Origin: CAYFQH01 sp964345215
Lineage (GTDB): Bacteria; Bacillota; Clostridia; Christensenellales; Aristaeellaceae
DNA length: 64,000 bases
NCBI GenBank assembly: GCA_964345215.1
Contig: CAYFQH010000002.1
Location: forward strand, 23,736-87,735
Direction: 5' to 3'
The first letter of the stretch is position 1; each line of letters opens with the position of its first letter. Made by a program: the position numbers and the translations under genes. The notes below the pieces were generated by a model. The model had not been told where the DNA came from. It made no database searches and saw only the letters and a list, made by a program, of their open reading frames with translations. Positions 8,386 to 16,646 of the stretch are shown here, one piece after another.

Positions 8386-9894
8386 ATGATCAGGGGACTG
8401 GATACATCCTTAAAGCGCTTGCGCCGCAAGGTGTTTGTTGAAGTGATTAAGGTGGCTAAAAACGCCACAGGCGACAGTAATATAAACGATGATATTGAAG
8501 GCATCCCTTACATCATCAGCCCTGATGATGTGCCAAAATACCGGGAGAGCATTTGGCGGGAACGGGCCATTGCCGCTGAGCGGGTACGCTTGGCCATGGG
8601 GTTAAGCCTTAGGCCTGAGGATAAGCCGGTACATATTACAGCAGGCTTGTCACAGAGTAATATTGCCGAAAAATACTATGAACCGCCCCTCATGCAGGTC
8701 ATCCCTTCCGCCTGCGATAAATGCCCGCCAAATGAGTACTTTGTAAGCGATGCTTGCCGAGGCTGTGTGGCTCACCCCTGTATTGAGGTATGCCCTAAAC
8801 AGTGTATAACCATGGTTGATGGCCGCTCTTTGATTGATCAAAGCCGCTGTATTCAGTGCGGCCAATGTAAAAAGGCCTGCCCCTATGATGCCATTGCCCA
8901 TAAAACCCGCCCTTGCGCCGATGCCTGCGGGGTTAATGCCATTGAAACCGACAATTTAGACAGGGCCCACATCAACCCTGAAAAATGTGTTTCTTGCGGC
9001 ATGTGTATGGTTAATTGCCCCTTTGGCGCCATTGCAGATAAATCTCAAATCTATCAGCTCACCCGGGCCCTGCTTGAAAAGGGCAAGGTCATTGCAGAAA
9101 TTGCCCCGGCTGTGGTGGGGCAGTTTGGTTCAGCTAATCTGTCGCAAATAAAATCAGCTTTAAAAGCCCTTGGTTTTGACGATATTTACGAAGTGGCCTT
9201 AGGGGCCGACATGGGGGCTGTGGTGGAAGCCCATCACTATGTTGAAAAAGTGGTGGAAGGGGATTTGCCCTTTATGCTCACCTCTTGTTGCCCCTCCTGG
9301 TCGATGTTGGCAAAAATCTATTTTCCTGAAATTGTAAATGAAATTTCAAACGCCTTAACCCCCATGGTGGCCACAGCCCGAACCATTAAGAAAAAGCACC
9401 CGGATGCCCTGGTTACTTTTATTGGGCCCTGTGCTTCTAAAAAACTGGAAGCTTCCCGCAGTTCAGTAAGAAGTGATGTTGACTTTGTTATTACCTTTGA
9501 AGAATTGGCTGCCATGTTTGAAGTGTTTGGCATTAACCCTGAAGCCTTTGAACAAAGCCCGATTTCTGCTGATGCCACTGGCGCCGGCCGGGGGTACGGG
9601 GCTGCCGGCGGGGTCGCCGGGGCCATTGAAGAGTGTATTCAGGAATACTATCCAGGGGTGCCTGTACAGATTGAAAAGGCCGATGGCCTGCATGAATGTA
9701 AAAAAATGCTGCAGCTGGCCAAGGCAGGCAAGTTAAACGGTGCCCTCATTGAGGGCATGGGCTGCCCCGGCGGCTGCATTGCGGGGGCCGGAACCATTGC
9801 ACCCATTCAGCGATCCAGAATGGCCATTAAAAAGCTGGTCGATGCCTCTACCCCCGTTCCCTCAAAAGAACTTGGAGAAATCGTGCTGGATTAA
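8386..9894 (+). CDS. Monomeric [FeFe] hydrogenase, group B type
   Basis: 502-residue cytoplasmic enzyme that interconverts protons and H2, normally with ferredoxin. Three ferredoxin-type Cys clusters precede the catalytic part: CRGCVAHPCIEVCP (about residue 123), CIQCGQCKKACP (154) and CVSCGMCMVNCP (200). The H-cluster ligands are all present: TSCCPSW (about 298), GPCASKK (347) and EGMGCPGGC (455). The arrangement and the domain order match the group B monomeric hydrogenases of anaerobes, whose physiological role is still poorly known. No maturation genes (hydE, hydF, hydG) are in the window. TAGGAGG precedes the ATG and a terminator follows, so it is a single-gene unit. Confidence 0.93.
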   Translation: MIRGLDTSLKRLRRKVFVEVIKVAKNATGDSNINDDIEGIPYIISPDDVPKYRESIWRERAIAAERVRLAMGLSLRPEDKPVHITAGLSQSNIAEKYYEPPLMQVIPSACDKCPPNEYFVSDACRGCVAHPCIEVCPKQCITMVDGRSLIDQSRCIQCGQCKKACPYDAIAHKTRPCADACGVNAIETDNLDRAHINPEKCVSCGMCMVNCPFGAIADKSQIYQLTRALLEKGKVIAEIAPAVVGQFGSANLSQIKSALKALGFDDIYEVALGADMGAVVEAHHYVEKVVEGDLPFMLTSCCPSWSMLAKIYFPEIVNEISNALTPMVATARTIKKKHPDALVTFIGPCASKKLEASRSSVRSDVDFVITFEELAAMFEVFGINPEAFEQSPISADATGAGRGYGAAGGVAGAIEECIQEYYPGVPVQIEKADGLHECKKMLQLAKAGKLNGALIEGMGCPGGCIAGAGTIAPIQRSRMAIKKLVDASTPVPSKELGEIVLD

Positions 9895-9921
9895 AAAATA
9901 CAGATCGATGCCACATCCTAA

Positions 9922-9950
9922 AAGCTCCGAAATCGGAGCTTCTTTTTTAT
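9922..9950 (+). terminator. Intrinsic terminator of the hydrogenase gene
   Basis: AAGCTCCGA-AA-TCGGAGCTT followed by CTTTTTT. Confidence 0.9.
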
Positions 9951-9976
9951 TTGAAAATAGATGCAAAAAACTTTAT

Positions 9977-10041
9977 ATGAGTATTGACACATATATAAAA
10001 TGAGTATATACTACATTCATATTATATGAGTGTTTGCTCAT
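9977..10041 (+). promoter_or_regulatory. Promoter and probable metal-regulator site of the P-type ATPase
   Basis: TTGACA (9984-9989) and TATACT (10007-10012) are 17 bases apart. ATGAGT occurs three times across the promoter, at 9977, 10000 and 10026, and the last copy forms the inverted repeat ATGAG-TGTTTG-CTCAT (10026-10041). Metal-efflux genes are usually repressed by ArsR/SmtB or MerR proteins bound here; no such regulator is in the window. Confidence 0.7.
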
Positions 10042-10063
10042 GTTTTTAACAAGGAGGGTTGTT

Positions 10064-12172
10064 ATGGAGTACGGGTATCGCTTAAAAGGGTTAGACTGCG
10101 CAAATTGTGCGTTTAAAATCGGCCAGGCCGCCGGCGAACTGCCCGGGGTGACCAAAGCCCATGTTGACTTTGCTTCGCAAAAGCTGGAAATTACTTCTGC
10201 TGCCCCTATAGCCGAGGGTTCTGTTAAGCAGCTGGTTCATCAATATGAGCCGGATGTGGTGGTGGTCCCGTGGAAAAACGAAACAGCCAAAGAAGTGTAC
10301 CATCACGAGCAGGAGGCCAGCCAGGGCTTTAAACGGGAATGGCTGGTCATTGGCCTTTCTCTGGCTTTGGCAGCTGTGGGGGCAGCCCTTCAAGGTACAT
10401 CAGCCAGCTTATATTATCTGTTTTTAGTGGGAGCCTATCTTCTATCGGGCTACGACATTGGAAAAACTGCCGTAAAGCGCATTTTTCAGCGCCAGCCCCT
10501 GGACGAAACCCTGCTGATGACCATTGCCACCCTGGGCGCTTGGGTTTTGGGTGATGGGTTGGAAGCGGTAGGGGTGATGGTTTTTTACCGTGTTGGCGAA
10601 ACCTTGCAAAACATGGCTGTGCACCGCAGCCGTTCAGACATCCGTGCCCTTTCCGCCTTGATTACGGAAAAAGCCCATCTCTTAAAGGGTACAAGGGTAA
10701 TCGATGTGCCTACGGAAGAAATTGCCTTAGGGGATTTAATCGAAATTAGAACCGGTGAGCGGGTGCCTGTTGACGGCATTGTGGCCTTTGGAGAAGGGGC
10801 TTTGAACACGGCGGCCTTAACAGGAGAATCCCTGCCAGTGCCCTTTGAAAAGGGCGACAGGGTTTTGTCCGGCAGCCTAAACCAGGGCCCTCTCTTTCAT
10901 CTTGAAGCCACCCACGTACTGGAGAACAGCACCGTAGCCAGGATCCTTAAAATGACCCAGGAAGAACAGGGGCGCAAAGCCGCCCCGGAACGGTTTTTAT
11001 CTAAATTTGCATATTACTATACCCCAAGCGTTGTCCTGCTGGCGTTTTTAATTTTTTTGTTTCCGCCCCTTCTGGGCCTTGGCGCTTGGAGTACCTGGGC
11101 CTATAGAGCCTTGCTGCTGCTGGTAATCAGCTGCCCCTGCGCTTTGGTATTATCTGTGCCCTTAAGCTATGTCGCAGGCATGGGTAAAAGTGCCAAAGAA
11201 GGGTTTTTGCTCAAGGGAGGCACGGTGCTGGAAGCGCTGGCCACCGTGGACACCATTGCCATGGATAAAACCGGTACTTTGACCAATGGCACCTTTACTG
11301 TAACAGGCTTTGAGCCTGTAAAATCCAAAGAGAAAGATTTTTTTGATGCTACTTTTTTGTGCGAAAGCAAAGCACAACATCCTTTGGCAAAAAGTATTAT
11401 GAACAGCAGCGAAGGCAAGGCCTGGCTTCGCAAGCAAAAGACCGCTGCCGCCTTTGATCACTATGAAGAAATGGCGGGCAAAGGGGTTGCTCTGACCTTT
11501 AAGGAAAATAAAATCCTTTGCGGCAGCGCTTCCTTTTTGGAAAAGCACCAGATAACCATCCCTGCCAAGGCTCAAAAAGCCCAGGTGCATACAGCCAAAA
11601 ACGGCCAGTACCTTGGCAGTGTTTACCTAAGCGATACCTTGCGCCCCGAGGCAGAGGTTGCGATAAAAAGCCTAAGCGAAAAAGGCATTAAAAACATCTA
11701 TGTGCTCACAGGGGATGCTCCCCAGGGTACAGAAATTTTGTCCTCTTTACAGGGTATTACCAGGGTGTACCCTCAGCTGCTGCCTGAGGATAAGGTAAAA
11801 ATTGTAGCGAACCTACAAAAAGAAGGAAAAAAAGTGGCCTTTGTAGGGGATGGCATTAACGATGCCCCCGTCCTGGCCGCAGCCCAGGTGGGCATTGCCA
11901 TGGGCGGCGTAGGCAGCCAGGCCGCTACGGAAGCGGCTGATGCGGTGCTTGCAAGCGAAAGCTTAGCGCCCTTGCCAAAGGCTTTAACCATTGCCAAGCG
12001 TACTGCCCGCATTGTGCGCATCAATGTAACCCTGGCCCTGGTTGTAAAACTGGCAGCCATGGTCCTTGGCATTATGGGCATTGCCAACATGTGGATGGCC
12101 TTATTTGCCGATGTAGGCGTATCCCTGATTTGCGTATTGTTTGCAAGTTCCGTCAGGTTACGAAAAGTATAA
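10064..12172 (+). CDS. Heavy-metal P1B-type ATPase (Zn/Cd/Pb exporter type)
   Basis: 702-residue membrane pump. An N-terminal HMA domain holds the metal-binding GLDCANC motif (residues 8-14); the transmembrane metal site is SCPCAL (about 356) with no HP signature of Cu pumps nearby, which points to the CadA/ZntA group. The phosphorylation motif DKTGTLT is at about residue 400, TGES in the actuator domain and GDGINDAP in the nucleotide domain are intact. I place the start at 10064 after AAGGAGG; an upstream in-frame ATG at 10034 lies inside the operator. It is a single-gene unit with its own promoter and terminator. The substrate is inferred from motifs only. Confidence 0.88.
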   Translation: MEYGYRLKGLDCANCAFKIGQAAGELPGVTKAHVDFASQKLEITSAAPIAEGSVKQLVHQYEPDVVVVPWKNETAKEVYHHEQEASQGFKREWLVIGLSLALAAVGAALQGTSASLYYLFLVGAYLLSGYDIGKTAVKRIFQRQPLDETLLMTIATLGAWVLGDGLEAVGVMVFYRVGETLQNMAVHRSRSDIRALSALITEKAHLLKGTRVIDVPTEEIALGDLIEIRTGERVPVDGIVAFGEGALNTAALTGESLPVPFEKGDRVLSGSLNQGPLFHLEATHVLENSTVARILKMTQEEQGRKAAPERFLSKFAYYYTPSVVLLAFLIFLFPPLLGLGAWSTWAYRALLLLVISCPCALVLSVPLSYVAGMGKSAKEGFLLKGGTVLEALATVDTIAMDKTGTLTNGTFTVTGFEPVKSKEKDFFDATFLCESKAQHPLAKSIMNSSEGKAWLRKQKTAAAFDHYEEMAGKGVALTFKENKILCGSASFLEKHQITIPAKAQKAQVHTAKNGQYLGSVYLSDTLRPEAEVAIKSLSEKGIKNIYVLTGDAPQGTEILSSLQGITRVYPQLLPEDKVKIVANLQKEGKKVAFVGDGINDAPVLAAAQVGIAMGGVGSQAATEAADAVLASESLAPLPKALTIAKRTARIVRINVTLALVVKLAAMVLGIMGIANMWMALFADVGVSLICVLFASSVRLRKV

Positions 12173-12185
12173 AACAATCACAAAT

Positions 12186-12221
12186 AAAAAAGCGCCTTTA
12201 AACCGTAAAAGGCGCTTTTTT
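12186..12221 (+). terminator. Bidirectional terminator after the P-type ATPase
   Basis: AAAAAAGCGCCTTT pairs with AAAGGCGCTTTTTT around a short loop; A and T runs on both sides suit both directions. Confidence 0.88.
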
Positions 12222-12304
12222 GATTCTGTTTTTTAAAGTTACAAAAGGCCCTTCCCGTTTGAAAGTAGCAGACCCCTTTTACAGCCATTTATTTAAAAAG
12301 TTCC

Positions 12305-13486
12305 TTATCGATTTCCCTTTTCCGCCCTGGCCCGCTGGTGGTCTTTCTTGACTGCTGCCAGGGTTTTAGGGTTATCAAACAGTTCCAAGGCCGTAAGGGC
12401 TAAAATAGCAGCCCCCTTTAACAGGGCTTCATCCGCCAGGGGAGCAATACAGGCATCCCTAAATTCCACTGTGTGGCCGGGAATAGCCTTAGCCGTTACC
12501 TGAATGCCCGGCTGAATTGTGGGTACCACTTGGCTTACATTGCCCACATCCGACGAGCCTTTGCCATCCCCCTTGGCCCAGGTGTATTCAAGGCCCAGTT
12601 CTTTGGCTTTTTCTACATACAGTTCATCTAGCAAAGGGGTTTGAAGCATGTCTGCCACGGTGTTGTTAAAGGGGGCATATTTGGTGGTACACCCCGTCAT
12701 GATGGCTGCTCCTTGCGCAATGTTTTGCACTTTGCTCAACACATCATCGCAGTGCTCAATGGTATTGGCCCGCACAAAAAACTTGGCCTTGGTATAGCCG
12801 GGAATGACATTGGGCGCTGTGCCCCCATGGACAATAATACCGTGGATACGGGTATCGGTGGTGGTTTGCTGGCGCAGGGCGTTAATGCCGTTAAAGAATA
12901 AAATCATGGCATCCAGGGCGTTGATTCCATCTTCCGGGCAGCCTGAAGCATGGGCGGTTTTGCCGAAAAACTCAAAATCATAGCAGTTTACCGCCAGGGA
13001 TTTGGTGCTGGTTTGATTTTTGCTCCCCGGGTGAATCATCATGGCGGCATCGATGTTGTCAAAATAGCCCTGTTTTACAAAGCTGGCCTTGGCGCTGCCA
13101 TTATTGCCCCCCTCTTCTGCCGGGGTGCCGTAAACGTACAGGGTACCTGCGGCAACCTCCCTGGCAGCAGCGGTAGCAGCCAGGGCCGATAAGGCGCCAA
13201 TAAGGTTATGGCCGCAACCATGGCCAATTTCCGGCAGGGCATCATATTCAGCCATCATCACAATGTGGGGCGCCCCTTCCCCTTTTTTAGCGATAAAAGC
13301 GGTTTCATGGCCTTCAATGCCCCGGGTGATGGTAAAACCCTCTTTTGCAAGGAGGCCGGATAAAAGTTCCGCTGCAAAAAACTCCTCGTTTTGCAGCTCG
13401 GGCTTTGCCGATATTTGATGGCTGGCATCAATAAAGGCATCTTTTTTCTCGTTAATGGTTTTTAAAATCTTTTCTTTTAGTGCCAT
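12305..13486 (-). CDS. M20-family amidohydrolase (AbgB/M20D type)
   Basis: 393-residue zinc-dependent amidohydrolase/peptidase. Metal-ligand regions are recognisable: EIGHGCGHN (about residue 85), GTPAEEGG (about 120) and IHPG (about 150), and the dimerisation domain contains the family motif GKTAHASGCPEDGINALDA. Relatives cleave N-acyl amino acids, dipeptides or p-aminobenzoyl-glutamate. Its ATG follows the metQ stop by only 10 bases with a GGAGG site in between, so it is the last gene of the T-box-controlled metNIQ operon. That context suggests it releases methionine or a related amino acid from an imported conjugate or peptide; the substrate is inferred, not seen. Confidence 0.85.
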   Translation of the reverse strand: MALKEKILKTINEKKDAFIDASHQISAKPELQNEEFFAAELLSGLLAKEGFTITRGIEGHETAFIAKKGEGAPHIVMMAEYDALPEIGHGCGHNLIGALSALAATAAAREVAAGTLYVYGTPAEEGGNNGSAKASFVKQGYFDNIDAAMMIHPGSKNQTSTKSLAVNCYDFEFFGKTAHASGCPEDGINALDAMILFFNGINALRQQTTTDTRIHGIIVHGGTAPNVIPGYTKAKFFVRANTIEHCDDVLSKVQNIAQGAAIMTGCTTKYAPFNNTVADMLQTPLLDELYVEKAKELGLEYTWAKGDGKGSSDVGNVSQVVPTIQPGIQVTAKAIPGHTVEFRDACIAPLADEALLKGAAILALTALELFDNPKTLAAVKKDHQRARAEKGNR

Positions 13487-13498
13487 CCTCTTCTCCTC

Positions 13499-14302
13499 CT
13501 AAAACACGGGAATGCTGGAGCCGTTACTGGATTCAAAAACAATCTTCTTACTTTCTTCCGTTTGGTAAAGTTCTATTACACGTTGAATGGCCGGCTCGTC
13601 CTTGCGGGAGGTTTGTACGGCAATCACATTGTAATAGTTTTCAATGCCCGGGGTTTGGTCATTTTCTATAAAAATGGAATCGATTAAGGGCTGGTAACCA
13701 GCCGTTACGGCAATACCGTTATTGATAATTCCCAGGGCCACCTCATCTAGGGTAGTGGGGATTTGAGGAGCGGCCAGTTCCACCACTTGAATGTTTTTAG
13801 GGTTTTCAGCAATATCTTTAAGGGTTGGCGTTAAGCCTGCTTCAGGGGCAATGGTTAAAATGCCGGCCGCCTGTAACAGCAGCAGGGCCCGGCCCCCATT
13901 GGTGGGGTCGTTGGGGATAGAGATTTTATCCCCTTCTTTTAAGGCATCAATGCTGTCAATTTGGCCAGGGTAAATCCCCATAGGCGATAGGGTGGTGTAG
14001 GATAGAACCGTTAAATCCGCCCCGGATTCGGCAATGTAGTTTTTTAAAAATATTTCCGTTTGAAAAGCGTTTAAGTCCACATCCCCATCGGCCAAAGCCG
14101 TGTTTGGAATAATATAATCAGAAAAGAATACCAGCTGTAAATCAATACCTTCCAGGGCAAGCTGGGCTTTAATATGTTCCCATACATCGGACTTCTCGCC
14201 AGTCAAGGCAATTTTAAGCAGGGTCTTTTCGCTGCCAAAGGCGGATACACCAAGGGACAATACCAAAACCAGGGTTAGAACAAGGGCCGTTGCTTTTTTC
14301 AT
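13499..14302 (-). CDS. metQ: MetQ/NlpA-family methionine-binding protein
   Basis: Substrate-binding component of the methionine ABC importer, about 267 residues. After a hydrophobic signal segment (residues 5-22) the mature part shows NlpA-family features such as DVDLNAFQ and a NDPTNGGRALLLLQ segment. Most Firmicute MetQ proteins are lipoproteins, but here the signal peptide ends in GVSAFGSEKT and the segment has no cysteine, so no lipid anchor is possible. I prefer the ATG at 14302 (8 bases after AGGAGG) to the one at 14308, which is only 2 bases from that site. It follows metI in the metN-metI-metQ-M20 operon. Confidence 0.9.
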   Translation of the reverse strand: MKKATALVLTLVLVLSLGVSAFGSEKTLLKIALTGEKSDVWEHIKAQLALEGIDLQLVFFSDYIIPNTALADGDVDLNAFQTEIFLKNYIAESGADLTVLSYTTLSPMGIYPGQIDSIDALKEGDKISIPNDPTNGGRALLLLQAAGILTIAPEAGLTPTLKDIAENPKNIQVVELAAPQIPTTLDEVALGIINNGIAVTAGYQPLIDSIFIENDQTPGIENYYNVIAVQTSRKDEPAIQRVIELYQTEESKKIVFESSNGSSIPVF

Positions 14303-14389
14303 TTTCATTTCCTCCTAAATTGTTTTATTCTTTACATTTTGATTTTATGCACGCTATAGATTAAAACCTGGGTTTTATGAGCATTCCGG

Positions 14390-15070
14390 TTACCGTGTAA
14401 ACTTCTTCGCCAGGGTTTTGCCCAGCCACTGAATGAGGGAGACTAAAAGCACCAGCACAATAATGGCCACCACCATGGCATCTCCTTTAAACTGCTGGTA
14501 ACCATAGCGCAGGGCAAAATCTCCCAGGCCTCCGCCTCCCACGGTACCCGCAATGGCAGAAAAGTTAATTAAACTTACAAAGGTAATGGTAAGGGCTAAA
14601 ATTAAATGGGGCACCGCCTCGGGCAAAATCACCTTCATCACCGTTTTAAAGGAGGAATCCCCCATGCTTTTAGAAGCCCGGATGATGCCTGTATCCAGCT
14701 TACTAAGGGCCGCCTCCACTTGCCTGGCCAAAAAAGGAACAGAGGCGATTACCAGGGGCACAATGGCCCCCCGAATGCCGATTTTGGTTCCGGTAATCAG
14801 CTTTGTTAAAGGGCCGATGGCGGTAATTAAAATCACCGTTGGGGTAGAGCGAAGAATATCGATTACGGCCGATAGCCCCTTGTATACCCAAGGACTATAA
14901 AAAAGGCTTTTGTTTTGGGTACCCATTAATACAATGCCGCAGGGAAGGCCGATGGCTGCGGTAATGGTAAAAGAAATGGAGACCATAATTAAGGTATCCC
15001 CAAAGGCCTTTAAAAAGTCGGGCCATAGTTTAACCATGTTGGGCAGCAGTGTATTTAAAACGTCAGGCAT
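14390..15070 (-). CDS. metI: Methionine ABC transporter permease MetI
   Basis: 226-residue integral membrane protein with five predicted membrane segments, forming the channel of the MetNIQ importer. The EAA-like coupling segment that contacts the ATPase is visible in the middle (ASKSMGDSSFKTVMKVILPEA), and the conserved AGTVGGGGLGDFALRYGYQ segment near the C-terminus is typical of MetI. It overlaps the end of metN by eight bases, a sign of coupled translation. The family assignment follows both sequence and gene order. Confidence 0.93.
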   Translation of the reverse strand: MPDVLNTLLPNMVKLWPDFLKAFGDTLIMVSISFTITAAIGLPCGIVLMGTQNKSLFYSPWVYKGLSAVIDILRSTPTVILITAIGPLTKLITGTKIGIRGAIVPLVIASVPFLARQVEAALSKLDTGIIRASKSMGDSSFKTVMKVILPEAVPHLILALTITFVSLINFSAIAGTVGGGGLGDFALRYGYQQFKGDAMVVAIIVLVLLVSLIQWLGKTLAKKFTR

Positions 15071-16097
15071 CCAATTTCACCTCCCTTACCATAATTTCGC
15101 TTTGTTCAAAAAATTTCAGGGCCTTTTGGCACTCGTTTTCATCCCCCGAAATGTTTACCACCAAATTGCCGATGATTTGATTGGCAATAAATTCAATATT
15201 GCCAAAAAGAATAGCAATGTCTACGTTAAATTTTTTAGAGGCAATCGATACAAAAGCTTCTCCCGTGTTAGCATTTAAGTAAGTCAGCTGGCGTAAAAGG
15301 CTCTTTGGGGTTTTAAGGCTTTCAAGATAAGCAAAGATTTTATCCTTCTCTTCGTGGCGCTCTACCGAGCCCCCTACAAAGCGCTTGGTAACCTCCTTTT
15401 GAGGCTTTACGAAAAAGGATACGGTATCGTTCGTTTCAATCAGTTCCCCATTTTCCATTAAGGCCACCTTGGTGCAAAGCTGCTTTACCACCGCCTTTTC
15501 GTGGGTGATGAGGACGATCGTAATGCCCAGCTTTTGGTTAATATCCGCCAAGAGTTTTAAAATGGCGGTAGTGGTTTGCGGATCCAGAGCCGAAGTGGCT
15601 TCATCGCACAAAAGAATTTTAGGGTTGCTGGACAGGGCCCGGGCAATGGCTACCCGCTGTTTTTGCCCGCCGGATAGCTGATTGGGGTAGGCCGTTTCTT
15701 TATCCAAAATACCCACCAAGTGCAAAAGCTCCCGCCCCCGGTTTAGAATCTCATTCTTTGACAGGCCTCGGCCTTTCATGGGGTAAATCACGTTTTCAAG
15801 AACGCTGCGCTGGCTGAAAAGGTTAAAGTGCTGAAAGATCATGCCTGTTTCTTTTCGCTTTTTTTCTACCTGTTTTTCCGTCAAGGTCATTAAATCCACC
15901 CCGTCTACCCACACTTCCCCCTTATCGGGCCGTTCCAGCAGGTTAATGCAGTTTAAAATGGTGCTTTTACCTGCCCCGCTGGTGCCCACAATGCCTAAAA
16001 CATCGCCTTTTTCAACATCCAGCGAAACCTCCCGTACGGCGTGAACCTGTTCTTTTGGCTGGTGGTAGGTTTTGCTGATATTTACAAGATGAATCAT
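15063..16097 (-). CDS. metN: Methionine ABC transporter ATP-binding protein MetN
   Basis: 344-residue ATPase of the MetNIQ importer. Walker A GTSGAGKS (about residue 38), signature LSGGQKQR and Walker B ILLCDEATSALD are intact. The C-terminal 90 residues form a NIL/ACT-like domain (SIASKKFNVDIAILFGNIE), which in MetN binds methionine and inhibits transport when the cell is replete. The start is set at 16097, four bases after GAGGAGGGG, and not at an in-frame ATG 21 bases upstream that lies next to the T-box terminator. First gene of the operon, under a T-box and a sigma-A promoter. Confidence 0.95.
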   Translation of the reverse strand: MIHLVNISKTYHQPKEQVHAVREVSLDVEKGDVLGIVGTSGAGKSTILNCINLLERPDKGEVWVDGVDLMTLTEKQVEKKRKETGMIFQHFNLFSQRSVLENVIYPMKGRGLSKNEILNRGRELLHLVGILDKETAYPNQLSGGQKQRVAIARALSSNPKILLCDEATSALDPQTTTAILKLLADINQKLGITIVLITHEKAVVKQLCTKVALMENGELIETNDTVSFFVKPQKEVTKRFVGGSVERHEEKDKIFAYLESLKTPKSLLRQLTYLNANTGEAFVSIASKKFNVDIAILFGNIEFIANQIIGNLVVNISGDENECQKALKFFEQSEIMVREVKLDA

Positions 16098-16118
16098 GTT
16101 TCCCCTCCTCGTTTTCAT

Positions 16119-16410
16119 AAAAAAAGTCCTTATGCTCTATAGCATAAGGACGAATATTCTTCGTGTTACCACCTTCGTTTATCTATTTCTCGCGAAATAA
16201 ATCTCTTCAAGTACCACAAACGCTCTCAAGTACCCATGATACTCTATTGCTGTAACGGGCAAACCCGTCGTAGCCTTACTTTAACAAGTTCGGTACGCGC
16301 CTTAGAAGCCATTTTCCCTTAAAACTTTCATTCCCTCTCTCAGCTTACGAGGCATTCTCTGTAATGTCCCTTTGAAGGTACTTTCTTCATCTCAGGCAAT
16401 TTGGATGTTA
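16119..16410 (-). promoter_or_regulatory. T-box riboswitch, likely methionine-specific
   Basis: Reading the minus strand, the T-box sequence GAAGGTGGTAACACG lies at 16176-16162 and is followed by the terminator hairpin GTCCTTATGC/GCATAAGGAC with a T run (16151-16119). Stem I is recognisable upstream: the AGTA loop-E strand, an AGAGA turn, a distal CCTC/GAGG hairpin whose loop holds GCTG and GAGA, and the opposite strand AAGG-GAAAATGG-CTTC. The specifier position in that strand fits AUG, agreeing with control of metNIQ by uncharged tRNA-Met. The class is clear; the exact specifier triplet is my reading of the fold. Confidence 0.93.
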
Positions 16411-16416
16411 GTTGCC

Positions 16417-16445
16417 ATTATATTGCAGCTGTTATTTTTTGTCAA
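16417..16445 (-). promoter_or_regulatory. Sigma-A promoter of the T-box/metNIQ operon
   Basis: On the minus strand a perfect TTGACA and a perfect TATAAT are 17 bases apart, directly before the T-box leader. Confidence 0.9.
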
Positions 16446-16646
16446 CACATAAATTGTTTTTCAGCTGTACTTGTTTTTACGCCTGTTATCCTTTAATATT
16501 TTGTTGTAACAGGTTTTGTTTTTATTCCTTAGGCCCTTTTAAATTGTAACAAATCAAAACCAAGGAACAAATCCTCCTTTTTTTTCGTCATATATAACAA
16601 GTGCCAACCATAAGGTTAAAAAACTTGCACTTTAAAGGAGATTAAG
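16446..16646. other. Intergenic region before the glycosidase gene
   Basis: A 200-base AT-rich stretch without a gene. It holds a direct repeat TTGTAACA (16504-16511 and 16544-16551, 40 bases apart) and a AAGTGC/GCACTT inverted repeat just before the ribosome binding site of the next gene. No clear promoter; nothing more can be supported. Confidence 0.3.
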
